From positions 83,786,446 through 83,850,445 of the forward strand of contig NC_133971.1 of NCBI RefSeq assembly GCF_031877795.1: 64,000 nt of DNA, read 5' to 3'. The notes beneath the pieces were generated by a model. It was not told where the DNA came from, searched no databases, and worked only from the letters and a program-made list of their open reading frames with translations. Within the stretch, counting starts at the first letter, position 1; every line of letters starts with the position of its first letter. Positions 1 through 9,815 of this stretch are shown one piece after another. The translations under genes were made by a program, and so were the position numbers. Source of the stretch: Strix aluco. Lineage: Eukaryota > Chordata > Aves > Strigiformes > Strigidae.

Positions 1-74
1 GCCATGACCCAGGCAGCTCATAGTCCCCACTCAGCTCAGCTGGATCAGCTGCTTCTTTTTCCCTGCATTGGGTT

Positions 75-490
75 TATGTGACCAGGTTTTGGTACCGGGG
101 TAGGGGCAGGCTACAGGGCAATGGGGGCTGTGGTCAGTTTGCCTCCTTCCTCCTCAGGGGAAGGAGTCCTCACACTCTTCCCCTGTTCCAGCGTGAAGTC
201 CCACCCACGAGAGACAGTCATCTCTGAACTTCTCCAGCGTGAGCCCTTCCTCACAAACTGCTCCAGCCTGGGTCCTTTCCACAGGGTGCTTCTGTGAGAA
301 GATGCCAGAAGCTTCCCCCACATCCAGCAGAGCAAGCTGCAGCCAGCTCCTAGACAGACCGTTGGCCAAAGTTGAGCCCATCAGCGACGGTGCTAGCCCC
401 ACGGAGAGCTGCCCACACGGGAGCAGGAGGACCCACACTAGAGCAGTCTGTTTCTGAAGGACCGCACCCTGTGGAAAGGACCCAGCTACC
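75..490. mobile_element. Rearranged fragment of an avian ERV LTR (family A)
   Basis: The stretch shares long blocks with the LTR at 27851-29570 and the fragment at 32055-32285. Shared blocks are a GTTTTGGTA start near 82, a CTTCTGTGAGAAG block near 290, and a GAGCCCATCAGCGACGGTG block near 374. Between about 117 and 289 the sequence is the reverse complement of the 3' part of the same LTR, while both flanks are in plus orientation. A 22-nt stretch at 268-289 is a perfect inverted repeat of 464-485. The copy is therefore internally rearranged and is not a simple truncation. The family is recognised by comparison within the window and by recall of a common bird LTR; no database name is claimed. 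Confidence 0.7.
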
Positions 491-539
491 ATAAGCAAGG
501 CTGGCCTTGCATTTCTGACACTGACCGTTTGCCTCTGCA

Positions 540-1530
540 GGCGCTTACCAGCCACGCTGAACTGCCCGCTGCCGTGGTTCTTTTCTGTGGTCGTTCATGG
601 CTTTCCCATGAAGTTCAGGAAGCGAACCAGGCAGTGTCCGAGATGACTTTGGAAGTCTACATCAAGATGCCTGACTGGGCCCTGAAAAGCTGAGCTGAGC
701 GAGGAGCCTGCCTTTGCCCAGAGGTGGCGAGGAGAAAGAGCCCCCTAGAGAAGACGCCAAGGGGCCTCAAAAGGCTCCTTGGGGAACAAGGCCAACGCAC
801 AGCTGGCAGGGGAGGCAGCAAGGCTGAGCCGCTGCCAGACCATGAGGTACGGAGTGGGCTGCTGCTGCCTGGGGCGTCAGGTTGGGGCAGTAGCAGGGAC
901 ATGCCCCAGCACGGCCAGTGGGGCACCGAGCAGCATGGGGAAGACAACAGAGGCTTCTGAAGAAAAGCCCCATGGACTGCAAAGCCCCCCTTCTGGGGGC
1001 TGGGTTGCAGTGAAAGCTTGGATTGATCTCTTGGCCAAAAGCACTGGCTCGGGCAGACTGGCACAAATTAGGGGCAGCTGGGGTTGACAGCAGCCCTGAC
1101 TCCGCCACACCACTGGGAACAGCCACTGCAAGGCTCCCCATGCCCCCCCAGACCCTGGGGGCTGCTTCTCCCAGCACAGCCCAGCGGGGATCCACACACT
1201 CTCTTCTTGCAGAACGCCGCCAGCTTCAGCATGGGATGCTGCTCTTTCTTCCTCCTCCCCAACATCATCTTAGCTCTCTGGCTCACCAAGCACTTCCACC
1301 CCATCCACAACCTGCTCATGCCAGCGGCCGGCATGGGCTGGGTGGGCTGCCCATGGCAGGGGACATGTGGGCTCCTTCTCAGCCCCCCAGTGTTTTCTAC
1401 TTCTCCCTCCGCAGCTCTGCAGGAGCAGACCTGTCTCTTCCACATCTCCTGTGTCATGGCACTCAAGCCCCAGGCCGTGGGTCTGCTGGGTGCATCACTT
1501 CCAGATTTTACCAAACATTGAGTTTTAAGT
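540..1530 (+). other. GC-rich stretch with an unassigned hydrophobic reading frame
   Basis: I recognise no gene here. A plus-strand frame stays open from about 1084 to a TGA at 1519-1521. It has acceptor-like sequences before 1213 (CTTCTTGCAG) and 1415 (CCCTCCGCAG). The part after 1213 encodes a hydrophobic run rich in Phe, Leu and Ile, then a His-rich segment, and could be a membrane-protein exon or chance. A second short open segment ends at a TGA at 691-693. Neither is supported by a known domain, so this is listed only so that the interval is described. Confidence 0.2.
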
Positions 1531-2385
1531 ATATCTCTAAATATATTGTTCTAATCTTTATTCGTTATTTCCAGATTTTTCTGAACATCAAGAGGTTTTT
1601 TCCCAGCATATTTGTGAAAATGTATTTTTTAATCTTTGGTACGGAAGAAAATATTGATGACACTGAACTCTGACAAGCTAAGCATTTGCCTTATTATCTT
1701 GAGGGGTTTGGTGGTGGTGGTTTTCTGGTTAATAGTTAAGTACTTTCCAATCCCTCCAGACTAAACTGATTTATGGTATTTCAGTGAATAAGCAGGGCAT
1801 TACCTAGCTATTATGCATTCATTCTTCCCTACCTTGTGTTTTTTTGGATAAGATTTTTTTACAGTAGGCAGTGACTTTTAGCCAAGACCCAGTAGAGTGC
1901 TTGATGTGCCAACTACATGTAACTCTCACTATCTTATTAAATCACACAAATGTACTCGTGAGTAGGAGATTTAGGCCAATACAGTTATGACCATCTATTA
2001 CTAGTTAATAACAGAGATTATCTTTTTAAAAAAATACGCTTTCTTCTGTGTCCAGAGCAACTGTTCCGTGAACACCGTGCTTTGCTGAACTGGAGATCAC
2101 TGATCCTATCCTAATCACATGATCTTTTTCAATAGTAACAAATTACACAGACAAACCAATGAATTAAGTATGCTACAAAAAAATGAGGATACCAACCAAG
2201 AGCACTAAGCAGAGGTATATATAAACATTGCACACAGGAAAGTAACCTCTGCGTTCAACAGAACACAGGCATTGCTGAAGTCAAGAGTACTGCCAGCACA
2301 CGCATTAAGCGTAGCAAACACAACTGTTGATATAAAAGCCATTCCCTTCCACTCCTGAATTTGCAGTGGAAGTGTTCTAGCTTAC
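1531..2385. other. AT-rich non-coding stretch
   Basis: I see no reading frame with protein character and no repeat family I recognise. It lies just downstream, in minus-strand terms, of the last visible AHCTF1-like exon, so it may be intron. Confidence 0.5.
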
Positions 2386-5108
2386 CTCGATAAATGCTCA
2401 AGCTTCTGTCGATGACCAGTATAGCAGCTCTGAATCAGAGGATAATTGTAGAACGGTCTAGACAAATGCATGTCATCATCTATAGGCAATAAAGTAAACG
2501 CAAGTTAAAGAAGTAACATCACATTTTTAAACTAAAATTTTGGACTAAAAAGACAGAAGATTGTACAAGCTAAGCCTCAAGCACAGGCAAGACTCCAATT
2601 TTGAAAGAAGCCAGTCCTGTTTCTGCCTTTGCTAAAAGGGATGTAAGACACCAGACTCAATTCCTTCTTGTCTCAAGTGCCATTTCAAGTTGATGTAGCA
2701 TTCAGAATATGTAGTGTAAGCTGAAGTTCGCTATAAAAAAATCCCAACAATTCTCAAAGGGAAGGTTTTTAAACATGTCGCATGAGCATTTGTAAGACAA
2801 TTAAGGCCGACAACTGAATTTCTAATCTATCCAAATAAAGAAGTTTTTCCAAGGTGTGTTTCTTCCTCAAGCAATAAATAAAAAGTTCAAAACATGTAGG
2901 TAATGCTTTTACTGTAGAAACAAACAGTATTTCTTGTTTAATAGTAATGTGTTTGAAATTACAAGTATTTCAAGCTGTGGACACAAGCAACTCCTTGAAG
3001 TCAGAGGCATACTGTTCTTTCTAAAAAGCATCCAGGAAAGAAACTGCTTGCATTGCTCTACGCTATTTGAAAAAACACAGTAGTCTCAGTTTCACGAACA
3101 GAATTTCAACACACGCTGCAACTGAACCAACACGACTTGTTATCGATGAAATATTTACAGAAACAGGGCTGAGCATGTGTTCATAGGAATCACTTACTGG
3201 AGAGTCTCCTTGTCACAAATGGGTTACAGTTTAGGCTTACCTACACCCTCTGGAAGGAGACTGGGTCGACAGAACCAGGTGACCACTTGTGCATACCAAG
3301 AAATGAGGTCAGTTACCACCTGCTGATTTGTCAAGTCTGTAAAACCTGAAAAAAGGCATAAGATGATTTTTGTTATGCAATTCCTTTAATTTTGACAAAA
3401 CTCCCTTCATCATCTTAAACAGAAAGTATAAAAATAACACAGTAGAAATCTTTCTCTTTCCATTTTTCACTCTGTATCACTTCCTTATTTGAAGAAAAAA
3501 CCCACAACCACCACCAAAACAAAAAGCAATCCCTATAAAGAGCCACATTCACTGAAGGCTAAAATAAAAAAAATAAAGCCTGAACTTTTAAATACACTCA
3601 TGAATAAGACATGTCTTTTTCACATAACAGAGGCTTTTACTACAGCAAAGGGATATTCTTTTTTTTTCCCCTCAATAGTGCAAGGGCAACTAATAACACA
3701 AAAAGCTATAGAAACCCAATTTACTTACTTCAGAAGTTACTCATTTATGCTTCCTTTATATTTTTTAGCAATTTGCAATACAATATTTGCACGCAATTAT
3801 AAATTGCTAGCTAAGAATTGCTCTGCTGATTGAGGTTGCCAATTAAATTCAGACACCAGAGTAAAAAGAGTAGATTTATTTTACTGTTAATAATTAAAAG
3901 ATATAACCAAATAATACAGAAAATGAGCAATAAGAAAAATACAGAATAGTACACTTAATCATTACTACATACAGTTAATTACAGAAAAATAAGAATAAGC
4001 AAGGTAATGCACCTAATCATTACTACACGATGGGGAGGATAGTGATTAAGGAAGATCCATCCCCACTTGCACCCATTCCCACCATCCAGACCTGCAGGCG
4101 CTGGGCAGCCCCGGGTGCAGCGAGGATTTGCTGAGCCTTTCCCGGCGAGTGGGAAATCCTACGCGCTGCGTCATAGCTGAGGCATCCAGAGTCGCTGTGA
4201 GCGGGTCCAGCCTTATATACCCAAAAATCAGCAAGTCAGAAAGACTTGCACTTTTCTTTGAGCAGAAACATCTGGTTTCATCCTCCTGTTGGATTCCACC
4301 CAGAGCCTGGCCAGGGCTCGGCAGGGAGAACCAAGGGAGTTTCTAACAAGGCCAAACACTTGGGTTCTCAGCCTTGAACAAGGCTGAACAAGGGAAGTTG
4401 GGTACATTCTCATGACATTTCATCCTCACTACTGATTATATTCTGTCCAGGCTGCATCTGCCACTAGTGAGCATTCATATTTCATTAATGATCAGATACT
4501 AATAATTAACACTAATGGTAATGCAGATTTTACTAATTAGCAGATACTAATAATGGATAACGTTTGGTTGTGAGGTTCATCTAGAGGTCAACTTTGTTTC
4601 AGGGCCTATTATTCAGGCCCTAGCACCACAAGAATGAAAAAGAATGGTTTTCAGCATTACTGCACTCAGTTGCTGTCATTTCAACCCAGCTGCTTACACA
4701 GCTTCTTGCTGAATGCAGCCTCCCCTACCCACTTGCATGAACTCCACAACAGTTTTCCTGAACTTATGCATATTAAGTGGTATTCCCAACTTCTCAGATT
4801 TAAGCCCCTTCTCCCAGCTAAATTTGACTGTCTTCCAGTCATCAACAACGACAAAAGCTCTTTTTTCCACAATTACAACCCAAGCATCATTCTAAATATT
4901 AATAAAACATACCAAAGGTTTAGCAATGCTATTACAAACCTTTTTCAGTAAGCTCTTGTGCTTCTGTTGGAAAAAAATTCAAGTCTGTGCTAAGGTTGCT
5001 CAAAAGCAACTGGCAGCGCTGATGAGACTGGAATGTCTGTGGGTCAATGTAGTTGCAAGAGCCATCAAAAAGCAGAACCTTTTCAAGACAAAATATTAAA
5101 TCATCAGC
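2386..5108 (-). CDS. AHCTF1: AHCTF1 (ELYS)-like partial gene, three consecutive exons
   Basis: Three minus-strand exons can be read with consensus splice sites: 5108-4940 (169 nt), 3345-3241 (105 nt) and 2479-2386 (94 nt). They join in phases 1, 1 and 2 without a stop, giving about 122 residues. The peptide includes [29 protein letters not shown] and [14 protein letters not shown] and ends in EHLS followed by a donor. This resembles the helical region of ELYS, the nucleoporin that binds chromatin through its AT-hook tail and recruits the Nup107-160 complex at mitotic exit. The name rests on recall of the family and not on an alignment. Exons on both sides are missing from the window, so the gene is partial. 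A solo LTR lies in the intron between the first two exons. No frame damage is visible, unlike the other gene fragments here. Confidence 0.6.
3819..4630 (-). mobile_element. Solo LTR (family B), 5-bp target duplication AGAAT
   Basis: The element is bounded by TG...CA and flanked by AGAAT at 3814-3818 and 4631-4635. It is homologous along its length to the element at 28256-29178. Read on the minus strand it has a TATA-like TATATAAGGC near 4212 and an AATAAA signal near 3873, so transcription would run leftward. No internal retroviral sequence is attached, so it is the product of LTR-LTR recombination. Five-base duplications fit class III (ERVL-like) integrases, but other groups can also give them. 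It sits in an intron of the AHCTF1-like gene in the same orientation as the gene, so its poly(A) signal could act on the host transcript. Confidence 0.85.
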
Positions 5109-5320
5109 CTACGGAACAACTTCAGAGTTTCAAAAGTTCACTGCAAGAACTGCATGCACTGTCATATCCCAGAAGATTACTGAATAAGCTCAGTTAGAAG
5201 GAATGATATTATGTTTGCAGAATGGCTACACTAGTACTCGCGTATTTGATCAAATTCATCCGTTGTATAGATCACTTTGTTCCCTGTCCACTCAAGAACA
5301 AACTAGCACAGAGGAACATA

Positions 5321-5612
5321 CCCGAGTTGTGTTTTCTCCTCTAAAGGAAGATTTTTGCTCCACGATCCACCCGAGACTCCTCCCAGGCATGTCCTGGAGT
5401 CTTTCCACCTCTCCTTTGGGGAGGCCTAATCCTGGGTAGCAGCCCCAGACTCCTCCAAGGAAGATACCCAAGAGGTTTTTTCTCCCTCAAAGGACACTCT
5501 CTTCTCTGGGATCTGCCCAAGATTCCTCACAGACATGTCCCACACTGTCTTGAGCCCTGCTTCAGGGACCTGAGATCCCAGGTAGCAGCCTTAGACTCCT
5601 CCAAGAAAGCCA
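5321..5612. repeat. Direct tandem duplication, two 146-bp units
   Basis: Unit 1 (5321-5466) and unit 2 (5467-5612) are the same length and align end to end with moderate divergence. Both open with CCC-AG and a TTTTCTCC block and close with AGACTCCTCCAAG. The first bases of a third unit follow at 5613. No coding sense was found. Confidence 0.7.
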
Positions 5613-6190
5613 CCTGAAATGTTTTTTATCTATAGAGCCACCTCCTGGGGTTTCGGTACATCTAAAAGTTAATACCAGATGTGAAAGAAATAACTCTGGT
5701 GACTTTTTCTTCTAGTCCTGTCACCAAAATATGCTACTGCTCCTTCCTGCCACTCACTTAAAAACTTGTCACATCATTCTTCACTAGAGGGGAACATAAA
5801 TAATTTGCTTTCTGGGACAAATACTTCACGTATACATTACTACCTCCTCACTGGTACAATGATTCAACGGTGAAATAGTGAACATCAGGATTACTGGGAG
5901 AATTCTACAAGAACACGTTGCCTGGTAGTTTTCTTGACAGGTTTTTCACACAGTTTCAGCCCCAAGACTTCCCTTCCCACACCGACAAAGGTAGCGACCC
6001 CAAGCTGAGATCCTCTCCCCATCCTCACGCTCTCAACCTCTTCCTGAACCACGTCCTCCTGCAGAAGCTGCACTCTCCGGGCACTGAAATCAAAGGGACA
6101 TTGGATCCTTTTCTACTCACTGAGGAGGGCTGGCTGTGGGGTTTTCACCTCCAGACTGAACTATGTCCTCCCATATGCCCTGCCCTCTTC
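5613..6190. other. Non-coding stretch with one weak minus-strand exon candidate
   Basis: A minus-strand frame of about 60 codons runs from near 6095, after an acceptor-like TTTGATTTCAG, to a stop at 5891. Its charged composition is compatible with a terminal exon. I recognise no family, and its phase relation to the AHCTF1-like exons cannot be set because it ends in a stop. The rest of the interval shows nothing. Confidence 0.2.
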
Positions 6191-6515
6191 TGCTAAGGCA
6201 CAGGCATGAGGGGAGGCCTCACCCTGACACCCCAGCAGGCGCTGACCCCAGGGCCACACAGGGAGGTCCCCCACACCTCCCCTTGCCCCAAACCCCCCAG
6301 CTTCCCCCCACGCCATCCCCTCTGCCACACACAGCCCCAGCTCCCCACGCCCCACGGCACCCTCCCCCCAGACCTGTCACACACAAACAACTGCCACAGC
6401 TTCCCCTGCCACGCACAGGGACCCTCGGAGCTCCCCCTGCACAGACCCCACTGTCACATGCAGGCAGCCTCCACAGCTGCCCCCACACCACCCCAGGGGG
6501 GTCTCCACAGCTCTT
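6190..6515. repeat. Degenerate C-rich (minus strand G-rich) minisatellite
   Basis: Loose repeats of about 45-50 bases, each with a CCTGCCAC or CCTGTCAC core and an AGCTCCCC or AGCTTCCCC core, fill the interval. It abuts the point where the retroviral reverse transcriptase reading stops (about 6515), so the 3' half of that provirus is replaced by or lost into this array. Confidence 0.55.
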
Positions 6516-6968
6516 TCCTTTCTCAAAGACTTCCTCAGCTGTGTCCCCCCATACAATGATATCATCAATGAACTGCAGGTGTTCTGGAGCCCCACCTTTC
6601 TCCAGTGCAGTATGGACCAGTCTATGGCAAATGGTGGAGCTGTGTTTCCACCCCTGGGGCAATCAATTCCAGGTGTACTGGATACCCCTCCAAGTGAACG
6701 CAAACTGTGGCCTGCACTCTGGTGCTATTGGGATGGAGAAGAACGCGTTAGCGATGTCAGTTGTGGCGTACCACTTGGCTGCCTTCGACTCCAGCTCATA
6801 CTGGAGCTCTAGCATGTCTGGCACTGCAGCACTCATCGCTGGCATAACTTCATTCAGGCCACGGTAGTCCACGGTCAGTCTCCATTCGCCACTAGGTTTT
6901 CTCACTGGCCATATAGGCTGTTGAAAGGTGAATGAGTCTTGCTGATCACCTTCTGGCTTTCTAGTCAA
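6515..6968 (-). pseudogene. pol: ERV reverse transcriptase fragment
   Basis: Two adjoining frames encode the fingers and palm. They contain WRLTVDYRGLNE, a TTDIANAFFSIP block holding the first catalytic Asp, and the LPQGWKHS motif, followed by F-I-D-D at 6561-6572. The sequence loses retroviral character at about 6515, just after an EVFEKGK segment, where the minisatellite begins. Thumb, connection, RNase H and integrase are missing. It is inactive by truncation. Confidence 0.85.
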
Positions 6969-7199
6969 CGGATCAGCTGATGGATGGGGACCAGGGAATC
7001 TCGGTTAGTGCGGTACTGCCGCCGGTGCACTGTCTTGGTAGCAATTGGCACTCACTGCTCTTCAACCTTAAGCAACCCCACCACCGAGGGGTCCTCTGAG
7101 AGGCCGGGTAAGGTGGACAATTGCTCAACCTCCTCCAGGGCAGCTATACCAAAGGCCCACCGGTACCCTTTTGGGTCTTTAAAGTACCCTCTCCTGAGG

Positions 7200-7445
7200 T
7201 AATCTATACCTAGGATCACAGGGCATCTGGGCCAGTCACAATGGGGTGCTTATGCCAGTCCTTCCCAGTCAAGTTTACTTCAGCCTCTAATAGGGTCAGC
7301 TGTTGGGATCCCCCTGTCACTCCAGAGATGCAGATGGGTTCAACCCCACTGTGGCTTGATGGCATCAGGGTGCACTGTGCGCCAGTGTCTACCAAGGCCT
7401 TATATTCTTGTGGTTCTGATGTGCCAGGCTATCAGATCCACACCT
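7200..7445 (-). pseudogene. pro: ERV aspartic protease
   Basis: A minus-strand frame reads through the protease active site D-T-G-A-Q, encoded at 7389-7375, preceded by KALV and followed by C-T-L-M. About 60 further residues stay open in this frame. The link onward to reverse transcriptase contains stops and frame changes, so the pro-pol polyprotein is broken. Confidence 0.7.
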
Positions 7446-7497
7446 TCCAGTAAATCCGATTATCCCTTTCCTCCACCTGGCTGGAGGCAGGGCCCCT

Positions 7498-8770
7498 CTA
7501 ATCCTGCTCACCATCACTCACTTGATCTAAGAGTGACTCCTGCAAGAATGACTCACTGGTCCCCTCAAGAGGGTCAAGCATAATGTTGGCCATTCTATTC
7601 TGTCTGGGGGATTTCCAACTGGACACTGGAGCTGCATCTCTCTTGGAAGACTCCCCTTTCATGGTGGTCTTCCCTTTCAGCTGCTGTACTCGTGCAGCTA
7701 GGGCAGAAGTGGGCTGTCCATGCCACCTCCTCGTTTTCCCCATGGTCGCGGAGGAAGAACACAGGGTGCCCTGTGGTGTGTGCCTTCCACTGTCCTTCTC
7801 TTGGGTGGGGAAGCGCCTGCTTCTAATAGCTGAGACATCTGTCCATGCAGGTGGAATGTAGGACATGTCCTCTTCCATTTTTTGGAGCTCTGAGACAGTT
7901 CCTCTACAGCTGAAACCAAAGCATGTTGGGAGGAAGGGAGACTTCCCTCATATTGCCAGAGCTGGCCAATCACTTCATCCACTCTCTGAGTCTGGAATGT
8001 ACTTTGGAATGTGCCTCTGGTCCACTTTGCAGGAACTTCCGCCACATCAACTGTGTGCAAGGGGCCTGATCTGGATCCATTGGTGACCGCTCATCATTCA
8101 GATCACCACAGACCATGTCAAACGCAGCCATTTCCCTGAGGTTTTGAATGCCTTTCTCCATGTTGGTCCACTTGCCTAACCGACATAGAGCATCATCCTT
8201 GTAGGGGTACCTCTCCCTCACACCGAGCAGGAGTCGCCTCCAAAGGCTGAGGGTTTGAGCCTGTTTCCCTATTGCCTTGTCAATACCAGCCTGCTTGGCT
8301 AAAGGTCCCAGCTGCTTGGCCTCTCTCCCCTCCAATTCCAAACCAGCACCTCCACTACCCCAGCATCAGGGCAGCCAGGTGCAAATTTGCTCGCTTGGAA
8401 GGTGGCCGAAATCCTTCCGCATATCTCGTAACTCACTCAGGGATAGAGATCGGATGGTTACCTCCGGCTCTTCCTCCTGCTCTCGTGATGGGCCTGGTTC
8501 ATCACCACCCTGTACACTGCGAGGGGATTTTTTGGAATATTTGGTTTTCTGTGTCGGGGCGACTGATATTGGTACTGCTTGTCCCTCTGGCTCAGCTGCT
8601 GTGCTGGTGGAGGCAACTGGTACTGGCACTGCCTGTCCCCCTGGCCCAGCTGCTGTACCAGCAGGTTCACTTTCAGACCCTGCAGCCCCTTCTCCCCCTT
8701 GAGGGCAGTGAACAGTGTTAAAGATGACACGGTAGGCATGGGCAAGCCCCCAGCACATCGCAGCGAGTTG
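7498..8770 (-). pseudogene. gag: ERV gag remnants in several frames
   Basis: Three partly overlapping minus-strand segments carry gag-like sequence. The first (8758-8366) is rich in Pro, Glu, Gly and Ser and ends in a helical SLSELRDMRKDF region. The second (8341-7970) is helical with MELEGREAKQLG and a WRKFLQSGPEAH block. The third (8060-7498) is basic and ends near DQVSDGEQD. Each change of frame marks an indel relative to a single polyprotein. I recognise the family as one common in bird genomes. No zinc-knuckle nucleocapsid motif was found. Confidence 0.7.
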
Positions 8771-8776
8771 TGTCTC

Positions 8777-9325
8777 TCAGGGTTTGTCACATTGGCAGCA
8801 CACCTTTTCCAAACACTCCACCAGTTTATCAGGGCTCTGCATTTGTTCGGGAGTGAAATCCCAAAGCATTGGGGGTGACCACTGACTCAGGCACTTGCCC
8901 ATCTTTTCCCACACACCTTGCCATTTATAACTACCTGCCCTCGGGGCAGGTTTCCGGGTGGTGCCATTATTGGAGAAGTACCGCATGGCCCAAAACAAGA
9001 TCTGGCAGACATTCAGAAAGCATTGTGCCATGAACACAGTGGCCTGGATGCTCCAAGGATAGCTAAAACTCTCAAAAACCGAGAGGATCTCTTCCCCTGG
9101 CTCACCCATAGAGGGGGTGAGACCCCTAACAAAAGCCCAGGCAGCAAACAGGTACCAGTTCACCCCCACAAGCAGTGATATAAGCACATTATAAGCAGTC
9201 TGCAGCCAGTACAGCAAAACAAAACCTTTGACACATTTTCCACTGATAACAAACACCAGCACTGGGAATGCACAGTGGATATAAGGATTAATCCAGCCCC
9301 ACCACGCAAGCAAGTTGGCCAGCAC
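8777..9325 (-). CDS. ERV leader reading frame with several membrane segments
   Basis: This uninterrupted frame of 182 codons begins at an ATG 106 bases downstream of the primer binding site and ends at a stop just before gag. The N-terminal two-thirds is strongly hydrophobic: about four stretches of 17-25 residues rich in Leu, Val, Phe, Ile and Trp (roughly residues 10-30, 33-52, 53-70 and 92-115). The C-terminal third is hydrophilic, with paired cysteines near the end (VCCQC). It resembles no Gag matrix I know. It could be an N-terminal Gag extension anchoring assembly to membranes or a separate accessory protein. It is intact although every other frame of this provirus is broken. Confidence 0.6.
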   Translation of the reverse strand: MLANLLAWWGWINPYIHCAFPVLVFVISGKCVKGFVLLYWLQTAYNVLISLLVGVNWYLFAAWAFVRGLTPSMGEPGEEILSVFESFSYPWSIQATVFMAQCFLNVCQILFWAMRYFSNNGTTRKPAPRAGSYKWQGVWEKMGKCLSQWSPPMLWDFTPEQMQSPDKLVECLEKVCCQCDKP

Positions 9326-9430
9326 TGCAAATGTTCCTTATCAAACAATGCAAACAGAAACAGAAAAATTACACCTAACAGATTGCTCTAACACACCTTC
9401 TCCTTTTGTCCTTATCTCAGCCCTCTCGTT

Positions 9431-9448
9431 GCCCCACGTTGGGCGCCA
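9431..9448 (-). other. Primer binding site, tRNA-Lys type
   Basis: The minus strand reads TGGCGCCCAACGTGGGGC. This is the 18-base site complementary to the 3' end of the tRNA-Lys isoacceptors used by MMTV- and HERV-K-like viruses. It lies five bases inside the LTR end, the normal spacing. Confidence 0.85.
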
Positions 9449-9453
9449 AAAGT

Positions 9454-9815
9454 TGTGGTGGTTTAGCCCCTGCTGGGGTCTGAGACCACGCAGCCGCTGC
9501 CCCTCCCCCATAAAGGGAGGGAAATACAAAGCCCCGGGGCTGAGATAAGGAGAGGTTTAATACAACAGTGCAACAGCAACAGAACAAACAACAACAATAA
9601 CAATAACAGTAACAGTGATAACAATGAACAGAGCAAGATATCTACCAATACAGCAGTGAGAACAGAGCGATGGCATAACACACGTGTTAACCGACTCTCT
9701 CGCGCTGCCGCGCTTTGGCGCCAGGACATGACGTCAGCATGGTATATGAATAACCCGGCTAGAGCTTCCCCCCACTGCTGGGGAAACTTAACCCTATCCT
9801 GGCTAAACCAGGACA
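9454..9815 (-). mobile_element. 5' LTR of the Lys-primed provirus
   Basis: The 362-bp LTR begins TGTCCTGGTTTAG on the minus strand and ends CTAAACCACCACA, an imperfect inverted repeat with TG...CA ends. It contains a perfect cAMP-response palindrome TGACGTCA at 9729-9736, an ATTAAA polyadenylation signal near 9555-9560, and an AAC/AAT-rich tract at 9575-9625 in the transcribed part. No second copy exists in the window, so insertion age cannot be estimated from LTR divergence. Confidence 0.85.

Larger units (their letters stand above)
6515..9815 (-). mobile_element. Defective avian ERV provirus, Lys-primed, 3' part missing
   Basis: The order on the minus strand is LTR (9815-9454), primer binding site (9448-9431), leader frame (9325-8777), gag remnants (8770 to about 7498), protease (about 7445-7200) and reverse transcriptase (about 6968-6515). 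Everything downstream of the RT active-site region (RNase H, integrase, env if any, 3' LTR) is absent. The frames change several times and stops interrupt gag and the pro-pol link, so no functional product is expected. The gag type and an F-I-D-D catalytic box suggest an ERVL-like or unclassified group, although the primer site matches the tRNA-Lys type used by many class II elements. The LTR abuts reverse-transcriptase sequence of another provirus, so this one inserted into it. Confidence 0.85.

Noticed and set aside
5891-6110. An additional AHCTF1 exon
   Set aside because: The frame ends in a stop before the recognised exons and does not resemble the protein.
9595-9635. A CAA/AAC microsatellite as a separate locus
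   Set aside because: It lies inside the transcribed part of the LTR and is a property of that element.
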